A model generated the notes under the pieces. The model made no database searches. It saw only the letters and a list, made by a program, of their open reading frames with translations, and was not told where the DNA came from. A stretch of 64,000 bases of DNA from an uncultured Flavobacteriales bacterium (GTDB lineage Bacteria; Bacteroidota; Bacteroidia; Flavobacteriales; UBA1820): positions 29,713-93,712 of the forward strand of contig CALJDR010000052.1 in assembly GCA_938023515.1 (NCBI GenBank), written 5' to 3'. The position numbers and the translations under genes were made by a program. How positions within the stretch are numbered: position 1 is the stretch's first letter; each line of letters begins with the position of its first letter. Of the stretch, positions 57,537 through 64,000 are shown one piece after another.

Positions 57537-58601
57537 ATGTCGGAAATCAGTAACCCCCTATTGAATTGGTATGCCATCCATAAACGGCCGCTCCCCTGGA
57601 GGGAAACCCGAGACCCATATAAAATATGGATCTCCGAGATCATCCTCCAACAGACGCGCGTGGCACAGGGGATGGACTACTACCTGCGTTTCATCGATCG
57701 TTTCCCCGATGTCCTCTCTTTGGCAAATGCCTCGGAGGACGAAGTGCTGAAATATTGGCAGGGATTGGGTTATTACAGCCGTGCTCGAAATCTCCTGTCC
57801 GCAGCCCGCACAGTCCGGGAAAAGCATAACGGCCTCTTCCCGACTACCTACCAGGAAGTAAAGGCGCTGAAAGGCATTGGCGATTATACAGCGGCAGCCA
57901 TCTGCTCCATCGCTTACGCACTGCCCGTCGCCGCTGTGGATGGGAATGTTTACCGGGTGCTGGCCCGTATTTTCAATATAGACCTGCCTATCGACAGCAC
58001 CGCCGGAAAACGGTATTTTTCCGAACTGGCCGCTGCGCAGTTAGACGAACGGCATCCCGGGGAATACAACCAAGCCATCATGGATTTCGGAGCCCTGCAA
58101 TGCACGCCGGGAACGCCGGACTGCTCCGCATGCCCCTTGGAAGCCAAATGCCTGGCCCTGACCCACGGGCGCATCGGGGACCTACCGGTAAAAAAGGGCC
58201 GTACAGCTGTACGCGACCGGTATTTTTACTATTTCCACATCCTGTGCGAAGGCCGCACCTGGATGCTCCGGCGGGAAGGCAAGGACATCTGGCAGGGACT
58301 CTATGAATTTCCCCTGATAGAAACGGACGGCCCCATCGCCCCGGACGATCTTCAAAACCATCCCGGATACCGATCTTTATTCGGCGGGGCCGGAAAACCT
58401 GAGATACTTTCCGTTTCCCCGGAGATCCGGCATATACTGTCCCACCAGGCGCTTCACATCCGTTTTCTCACGGTCGTTATCCCTCATCCAGGTACCGGAC
58501 TGGTCAATTACACGGCCCTCGCCCTACAGGACATTCCGCGTTTGGCTGTCCCCCGGCCGATAGAAGCTTTTTTAAAGGCCGTCCGGCAGGAAAATAAGTA
58601 A
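57537..58601 (+). CDS. mutY: A/G-specific adenine glycosylase (MutY)
   Basis: 354 residues. It removes adenine mispaired with 8-oxoguanine. WRETRDPYKIWISEIILQQTRV (catalytic Glu in SEIILQQ), HhH motif LKGIGDYTAAAICSIAY, and a 4Fe-4S cluster C-x6-C-x2-C-x5-C (QCTPGTPDCSACPLEAKC). The C-terminal NUDIX-like domain (about 225-345) reads the 8-oxoG strand. First chromosomal gene right of the element, 52 bp after the att core; its promoter must lie in that short space (weak TATCTTAC at about 57507). Confidence 0.96.
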   Translation: MSEISNPLLNWYAIHKRPLPWRETRDPYKIWISEIILQQTRVAQGMDYYLRFIDRFPDVLSLANASEDEVLKYWQGLGYYSRARNLLSAARTVREKHNGLFPTTYQEVKALKGIGDYTAAAICSIAYALPVAAVDGNVYRVLARIFNIDLPIDSTAGKRYFSELAAAQLDERHPGEYNQAIMDFGALQCTPGTPDCSACPLEAKCLALTHGRIGDLPVKKGRTAVRDRYFYYFHILCEGRTWMLRREGKDIWQGLYEFPLIETDGPIAPDDLQNHPGYRSLFGGAGKPEILSVSPEIRHILSHQALHIRFLTVVIPHPGTGLVNYTALALQDIPRLAVPRPIEAFLKAVRQENK

Positions 58602-58637
58602 GACAAAACCTTTTCTAACAAATTATAAGGATACCCG

Positions 58638-58662
58638 CCCCCTGTTTTACCCAAAATGGGGG
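58638..58662. repeat. Hairpin upstream of the TonB receptor operon
   Basis: CCCCC (58638-58642) pairs with GGGGG (58658-58662) and TTTT with AAAA inside, loop ACCC. No T run after it on the plus strand, so a plain terminator for mutY is doubtful; it may be an operator. Confidence 0.35.
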
Positions 58663-58739
58663 ATTGTAACGATTCCTTAACCTTTGCACCTTTGCAATCG
58701 CTCGCGTAGAATAGCCACAGCCTTCGCGCGGCGATAAAG

Positions 58740-61475
58740 ATGATCGGAAAAATATTTTTTACTGCGCTGCTTACGGTATTCCTGTTTTCGGCCTTCCCCG
58801 GCGAAGTGTCCGCCCAAAATAAAATAACCGTTGAAGGGCACGTTACAGATAAAAAGACCGGAGAACCTATCGTTTTTGCCACAGTGCGCATCGACGAACT
58901 GTCGGTGGTGACCGTGACGGACGAAAAGGGCCGTTTTACACTGCACAATATCCCCCGCGGCGCTTACCACATGACGGTGAGCTATTTGGGTTACAGCCCG
59001 GTAAACCTTGAAATAGACGCCAAAGAAAATGTCCGCCTCGACATCCGGATGGAGTCGCAATCCCTCGACCTGGCCGAAGTGACGGTCATGGCCGTCAGCA
59101 AGCCCACCAGCGGAACGTCCTCCTCCACGATCACCCAAGCCGCACTGGAATACATCCAGCCGTCGAGCCTGAGCGACATATTCCAACTGCTCCCCGGCTA
59201 TTTGTCCACCGATTCCAACATAAGCGGAAAAGAACAGATGGCCTCCCGCCAGGCCGGCAGCGATGCCAACACGGCCCTCGGAACGGCTATTATCTCCAAC
59301 GGAGCTCCCATGTCCAACAATGCCACCCTGTTCCGGCTGCCGGACGACAAGGCCAGCGACCGTTCGACGGTGGGCGGAGGGGTCGATCTGCGGCAGATAT
59401 CCACCGACCATATGGAACAGGTAGAAGTCGTACAGGGCATTTCCTCGGTCAAATACGGCGATCTGTCCTCCGGAGTGGTCATCCTCAAACCCAAATCCGG
59501 CGTAGCCCCCTTAAGTATCCGTATCAAAGCCGACCCGCTGAATAAACTGTTCTACGTGGGCAAAGGGTTCAGCTTAGGTAAAAAATCCGGATCGTTATAC
59601 CTGGGATTGGACGTGACGCAGGGGCGCCCTGATGTACGCGACAACCTCGAAAAATATACCCGGATCTCTTTCCAGGCCAATTATACCAAAAAATCCGCTT
59701 TCCTGGGAGGCAGCCTGGCCAACAATCTCACCTTTTATTATATCGGGACGCTGGACAGCCAGAAGAACGACCCGGACCTGACCCCCAAGACCGACAAATA
59801 CAGCGCTTCGTTCAACCGGTTCATGCTCACCTACAACGGTCTTTGGGACGTGAATACCAAGGCGATAAACCACGTGGAACTGGTCGTATCGGCCGATTAC
59901 ACCTCCAACATCCTGCGCCGCGACATGATCGTAGCCCCCAACGGAGTGCTCCCTTACCCCACGGCTACCGCCCCCGGCGAACACGAAGGCGCCTACCTAC
60001 CCGCCCAATACCTGTCCCATTACAAGAACGAGGACCAGCCTTTCAGTTTCTTCGCCCAGATAAACGCCGTAAACATCTTTACGGCCAAAAGGACGACCAA
60101 CCGCCTGATGATGGGCCTGGAGACAGGCATAGACAAGAACCTGGGCCGCGGCATGCTGTACGATGCCGCTTTCCCTCCCTATCCTACCTCTACCTATGCG
60201 TCTCGTCCGCGCCCGTACAACGATGTACCGGCCATGGTGCGCACGGCCTTTTTTGCCGAAGAGAAATTTATGGCCCCTATCGGAAGCAGCCGCCTGGCCA
60301 TTACGGCCGGTATCCGCCTGACTATGTTGGGGAACCTGCCCGGCGGGTACGAATTGCAGGGGCGCGTATACCCGGAGCCCCGCGTGAACGCCACCTGGAT
60401 TTTCCCGTCCGTAAGCGTGGGCAATACATCCCTTACCATAGCCCTGCGGGGCGGTTACGGCCGACAGATAAAAATGCCGACACTGGACTACCTGTACCCG
60501 CAGGAGTCGTATAACGACGTGATCGTGCTCAACTACTATTCCCAGACGGAGGCCAACCGGGTGCTGTGGACGAATACTTCGGTCACAGACCGGACGAACC
60601 CGGCCCTCAAACCCAACAAGAACAGCAAATACGAAGCCGGAATGGACTTCACTCTGGGCAAATACATCTTTTCCTTTACCGCTTTCCGCGAGGAATCTAC
60701 CAGCGGTTTTGCCTACCGGACCCGCTACTATTCGTTCCCGTACACCAAGTATACAACCCTTAAAGAACCGGTAGAAGGCAAACCCTCGCTCAGCGATTTC
60801 AACACCGAAAAGGCAACCCTGCTGCTGAGCTACGCCACTCCGATGAACAGCGAACGTACGGTCAAGAACGGCCTGGAATACAGCATCACCATTCCCGAAA
60901 TACCTGTAATACGCACCTCGGTGACCATCAACGGGGCCTATTACCGCTCCCTGTACGACAACAGCCTGCCCATGCAGAAATATCCGGGCGGCCTTTATAT
61001 GGGCAAACCCTACCCTTACGTAGGAGTATACGACTGGGACTACAGCACCTTCCGGGAACAGTTCAACACCAATATCTGGCTCAACACCCATATCCCGCGC
61101 TTCAAACTTTATTTCTCGGCGATGGTACAGATGGTATGGTTCTCACGGAGCTGGTCCAAGAAATTCTCGGGACTGCCCACTTCGTACATCAGCATGGACG
61201 GTATCGAACGGCCGTTCCTGCCGGAAATGGCTTCCGACCCGCAGTTCTCCAGCATCATACTCAGTTTCTCAGACGGGTATTTCCAGCCGAACAAAAGCCC
61301 GGTATCGGTCAGCCTGAACCTCAAAGCGTCGAAGGAGATCGGGAAAAACCTCAAAGCCTCGTTTTTTGTGAACCGCTTGTGGGACTACAATCCCCGCTAC
61401 CGCACCAACCTGAATACCGAGACCCGGCGGTGGGTGGTTCCGTTCTTCGGGGCCGAAATGCAGATCAAACTTTAG
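58740..61475 (+). CDS. TonB-dependent outer-membrane receptor
   Basis: 911 residues. Signal peptide (about 1-25, cleavage before QNK), CarboxypepD_reg-like domain (about 28-110, ITVEGHVTDKKTGEPIVFATVRIDEL), plug (about 120-235, with GVDLRQISTDHMEQVEVVQGISSVKYGDLSSGVVILKPKSG) and a beta-barrel to the C-terminus. The last residue follows MQIKL, barrel-like. The absence of a SusD gene next door argues against a polysaccharide locus; metal-chelate or another small ligand is more likely. It heads an operon with DUF4876 and DUF6850 genes. Confidence 0.92.
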   Translation: MIGKIFFTALLTVFLFSAFPGEVSAQNKITVEGHVTDKKTGEPIVFATVRIDELSVVTVTDEKGRFTLHNIPRGAYHMTVSYLGYSPVNLEIDAKENVRLDIRMESQSLDLAEVTVMAVSKPTSGTSSSTITQAALEYIQPSSLSDIFQLLPGYLSTDSNISGKEQMASRQAGSDANTALGTAIISNGAPMSNNATLFRLPDDKASDRSTVGGGVDLRQISTDHMEQVEVVQGISSVKYGDLSSGVVILKPKSGVAPLSIRIKADPLNKLFYVGKGFSLGKKSGSLYLGLDVTQGRPDVRDNLEKYTRISFQANYTKKSAFLGGSLANNLTFYYIGTLDSQKNDPDLTPKTDKYSASFNRFMLTYNGLWDVNTKAINHVELVVSADYTSNILRRDMIVAPNGVLPYPTATAPGEHEGAYLPAQYLSHYKNEDQPFSFFAQINAVNIFTAKRTTNRLMMGLETGIDKNLGRGMLYDAAFPPYPTSTYASRPRPYNDVPAMVRTAFFAEEKFMAPIGSSRLAITAGIRLTMLGNLPGGYELQGRVYPEPRVNATWIFPSVSVGNTSLTIALRGGYGRQIKMPTLDYLYPQESYNDVIVLNYYSQTEANRVLWTNTSVTDRTNPALKPNKNSKYEAGMDFTLGKYIFSFTAFREESTSGFAYRTRYYSFPYTKYTTLKEPVEGKPSLSDFNTEKATLLLSYATPMNSERTVKNGLEYSITIPEIPVIRTSVTINGAYYRSLYDNSLPMQKYPGGLYMGKPYPYVGVYDWDYSTFREQFNTNIWLNTHIPRFKLYFSAMVQMVWFSRSWSKKFSGLPTSYISMDGIERPFLPEMASDPQFSSIILSFSDGYFQPNKSPVSVSLNLKASKEIGKNLKASFFVNRLWDYNPRYRTNLNTETRRWVVPFFGAEMQIKL

Positions 61476-61502
61476 TATTAATCCTAAATAAATAATAATC
61501 AG

Positions 61503-62753
61503 ATGAAAAAAACCGTATTTACTCTGCTCCTGCTGCCGCTGCTCATCTTGGCGGCCTGCAGCAAGGACAACAACCCCACTCTGGTAGACGTTTCCCTCGC
61601 GGTAAGCCTTCCCGCCAACGAAGTGCCAGCACCCGTCACCCCGGGAACGAAATCCTCGGCCGGCGATCCGGCAGTCGGCTTCGACGTAGTGTTCACCAAC
61701 ACCGCTACCCAGTCCCAGACTAAGGTAAAGACCGATGCCCAGGGCATAGCCAAGGCTAAAGTCGAAGAAGGTATCTATAACGTAGCCGTATCCGGCACCT
61801 ATGAAGCCAACGGCAAAGAAACCCTTTACCAGTACAACCTGACCAGTCAGAGCATCCTGATGCCCACCGGAGGCAGCGGCATAGTACTGCCCCCGGTAAT
61901 CCCGGAGATCGCCACGGTAAGCGGCGGATGGGTCATCAAGGAAATCTACAACTCCGGATGCCGTACCGATGCCGGAAAGGCCTATATGTACGACCAGTAC
62001 ATCTCTCTGTACAACAACTCCGACCAGGTGCTCTACGCCGACAGTCTGATCGTCGCTATGTCGTCCAAATTCACCAACGACAATATGGACCAGTCTTACC
62101 TGGGCAACCTGCTTCCTGGGAAAGTAGTTCCCGACCTGTTGCTGCAAGTACCCGGCACCGGTAAACAGCACCCCGTCCAGCCCGGTAAATGTCTGGTAGT
62201 AGCCAACCAAGGGCTTAACCACACGGAAGCCAGCGGCGGCAGCAGCAAGGCCGACCTTTCCAAAGCCGATTTCGAATGGTACGACGACCATGCCTTGGAC
62301 GTAGACGTACCGGAAGTGCCCAATATGATCAACCTGTACGGGTATTCCAAGACCATCAACACTTTCTCGGTACAGAGCAACCGCGCTTACTTCATCCTGC
62401 GTCCTACGGGCGACATCACCGCCTTTATGAACAGCCTGAAGACTACTATCGTCCTTCCTTCCGGCACGTCCAAGGAAATGTACCCCATCCCTACCGAAAT
62501 GATCATCGACGGCGTACAGCTGGCTCCTAACGGATCGGCTCTGAACAACCCTTCGCTGCCTTCTTCGGTGGATGCCGGATACACCTACGTAGGTGCCAAT
62601 GCAGGGGAAAGCGGATCCTACTCCGGCCTTTGCGTATCCCGCAAAGTAAAGGAAAAGGCCGCCGACGGACGTTATATCCTCCAGGATACCAACAATTCGT
62701 CGAACGACTTCCGTCCCAACCAGGAACTTTCTCCTTACGCAGTAAAGGAATAA
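61503..62753 (+). CDS. DUF4876 lipoprotein
   Basis: 416 residues. Lipobox ILAACSKDN, Cys19, gives an outer-membrane lipoprotein. An N-terminal beta-sandwich (about 28-130) with GIAKAKVEEGIYNVAVSGTYEANGKETLYQYN is followed by the DUF4876 domain (about 140-415), including ATVSGGWVIKEIYNSGCRT and YDQYISLYNNSDQVLYADSL, a lamin-tail-like pattern. Starts 27 bp after the receptor and ends 1 bp before the DUF6850 gene; presumably the surface partner of the receptor. Ligand unknown. Confidence 0.88.
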   Translation: MKKTVFTLLLLPLLILAACSKDNNPTLVDVSLAVSLPANEVPAPVTPGTKSSAGDPAVGFDVVFTNTATQSQTKVKTDAQGIAKAKVEEGIYNVAVSGTYEANGKETLYQYNLTSQSILMPTGGSGIVLPPVIPEIATVSGGWVIKEIYNSGCRTDAGKAYMYDQYISLYNNSDQVLYADSLIVAMSSKFTNDNMDQSYLGNLLPGKVVPDLLLQVPGTGKQHPVQPGKCLVVANQGLNHTEASGGSSKADLSKADFEWYDDHALDVDVPEVPNMINLYGYSKTINTFSVQSNRAYFILRPTGDITAFMNSLKTTIVLPSGTSKEMYPIPTEMIIDGVQLAPNGSALNNPSLPSSVDAGYTYVGANAGESGSYSGLCVSRKVKEKAADGRYILQDTNNSSNDFRPNQELSPYAVKE

Positions 62754-62754
62754 A

Positions 62755-63954
62755 ATGACTTTTAAACAACTTACATACGCTGTCCTGTTTACCGGCATCA
62801 GTGCCGTAAACGCCTACTCCCAGGCTGTGGGGGAATCGGAGGGTGCCCTGCGGGACACCCTCGATTCCCCTGTCTGGAGGCAGGGCTACCAGATGAATCC
62901 TACTTCGTACGGTTCGCTGGACGACCCGGCCCAGACGGAAGTGGCGGCCTCGTTCTCCTATTGGGATTCCGACGGCCTAAATAGTCCGTTCGAGGGCGAC
63001 GGCGGCAACCGTTTTCACATCTACGCCAGAGGATACGGCGTACAGAGAGGGAAAAGCATTTTTTCCGGCGAGGCGGCCTTTACCACCGGCACCCGGAAGA
63101 ACACCCGCTGGACCGATGTGAGCGACGTATGGATGTTGTATCCCTATATCGTAGGGGACGTTGTGGGCGGCGATTATGTGAACGAGACGTACCGTCTTTC
63201 GGGCAGTTACTCCCGGTATATCGGCCGCCATACGGCCGGACTGCGGGTGGAATACACCGGTGACATGGCGCACCGTTCGCGCGATCCCCGGCCTAAAAAC
63301 ACGACCTCTACCCTGGTGCTGAACCCAGGATGGACTTTCCGCCTCAGTGAAACGCAGCGCATCGGCGCCTTCGTGGAATACACATTCTACAAACAGCACG
63401 TCAACATTTCGGTCAAAGAACCGAGCCGGACTTACGTATTCTACCTGATGCGGGGCATGGGCCTTTTCGACCGGATGTTCTCCAAAGGGGAATCTTCCTT
63501 CGCCCGCTATTACCGCAGCGACGGCGTGCTGGCCGGGCTGCAATGGGAAAAATCGGGACAGAACGCCTTTGACCTGACGGCAGCTTTTCGTTACCGCAGT
63601 ATCGACACCGAAGAATCGGACAACCGTATCCCGTACAATACTTCGCGCATCGGAGCCGAACTGCGCGGGGCTTACCGCCGTACGATGGGACTTTCCGCCC
63701 TCACGGCGACCTTCACCGGGGAGGTCTGGCAGCAGAAAGGGTACGAAAGCCTCTACGAGCGCGTGGAAAGCGACCAGCAGACCGGTGTACAGGTATGGCG
63801 CTTTCTGAACAAGACCATGCGGGACAAGATCACAGGGGCCTCCGGACAATTGCACGGCGAATACCGGCAGGGCCTTTCCGAACGGTTCTGCCTATGGTAC
63901 GGTGCACAAGCCGGTTTCAGCAGTTGGGAAGAAAAATTCACCCAGCCGCAGTAC
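62755..63954 (+). CDS. DUF6850 outer-membrane beta-barrel protein, truncated by adapter
   Basis: 400 genomic codons are present; the gene then runs into Nextera adapter at 63955, so the C-terminus is lost. The apparent last residues LSLIHI before a TGA at 63973 are adapter translation. A signal peptide (about 1-21) is followed by DUF6850-type sequence: SPVWRQGYQMNPTSYGSLDDPAQTEVAASFSYWD and then alternating aromatic barrel strands. It is the third gene of the receptor-DUF4876-DUF6850 operon. Confidence 0.85.
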
Positions 63955-64000
63955 CTGTCTCTTATACACATCTGACGCTGCCGACGATACTCCTTGTGTA
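63955..64000 (+). other. Illumina Nextera adapter, i5 index and P5 start (sequencing artefact)
   Basis: 63955-63987 is the Nextera transposase end and read adapter, beginning CTGTCTCTTATACACATCT then GACGCTGCCGACGA. 63988-63995 (TACTCCTT) is the reverse complement of i5 index AAGGAGTA (S507/N507), and GTGTA at the end is the start of the P5 complement. Not genomic. Confidence 0.98.

Noticed and set aside
58638..58662. mutY terminator
   Set aside because: Hairpin without a T tract on the plus strand.
61269..62798. 509-codon open frame on the minus strand
   Set aside because: Antisense of the TonB receptor end and DUF4876 gene.
63753..63971. Minus-strand ORF beginning MCIRDR
   Set aside because: The start is adapter sequence; MCIRDR is a well-known adapter translation.
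1..64000. CRISPR arrays, insertion sequences, rRNA genes
   Set aside because: No regularly spaced repeats, no transposase with terminal inverted repeats and no rRNA sequence seen on reading both strands.

Overview
The window is a Bacteroidales chromosome segment, probably from a gut-type genome near Rikenellaceae or Porphyromonadaceae; the family cannot be fixed by eye. The evidence is the Bacteroidetes -7 promoter TAnnTTTG in front of many genes, almost no Shine-Dalgarno motifs, an LPS-transport OstA-like protein and lpxK, SusC-like TonB receptor architecture, CstA, DUF4876 and DUF6850 proteins. The right end (63955-64000) is not genomic: it is Illumina Nextera adapter, an i5 index and the start of P5, so the last gene is cut there.

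Layout. 1-13.9 kb: an operon of a CBM9-like protein, an MmcQ protein and a beta-propeller lipoprotein; a Ser-Pro-Arg tRNA cluster; GNAT, 4Fe-4S, MgtC and DUF3795 proteins; NDH-2; an EamA transporter behind a structured leader RNA; an M20 peptidase, a FemAB-like transferase, DUF2147, a MutM-like glycosylase, peroxiredoxin and MntH. 14-16.5 kb: a two-gene unit of a YbjN-like protein with a Met/Gln-rich tail and a cytoplasmic trypsin-like protease carrying a zinc ribbon. 16.5-37 kb: housekeeping and envelope genes, namely VOC protein, second propeller lipoprotein, C45 Ntn-hydrolase, CstA, DapD, OstA-like and acyl-ACP thioesterase from a divergent promoter, uridine kinase, DivIC, PAS histidine kinase, dnaX with an A10 frameshift site, LpxK, purine nucleoside phosphorylase, S4 protein, phospholipase A and PepD.

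37.4-57.5 kb is a 20.1-kb integrated element in tRNA-Gly(TCC), bounded by a perfect 23-bp direct repeat. It carries a tyrosine integrase, a lysis cassette (two holin-like proteins, a DUF5675 putative endolysin and a single-protein spanin), a long non-contractile tail module (InlB-repeat protein, 1737-aa tail-tip/fibre, Dit, tape measure, G/GT chaperones with a -1 slippery site, tRNA-like element, major tail protein, tail terminator), then replication, RecT and regulatory genes with an S24 repressor. No terminase, portal, protease, capsid or head-tail connector is present. It therefore looks like a tail-only element, either a domesticated F-type tailocin-like locus or a head-deleted prophage; this is the main candidate for a new system.

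57.5-64 kb: mutY, then an outer-membrane operon of TonB-dependent receptor, DUF4876 lipoprotein and DUF6850 barrel protein (truncated by the adapter).
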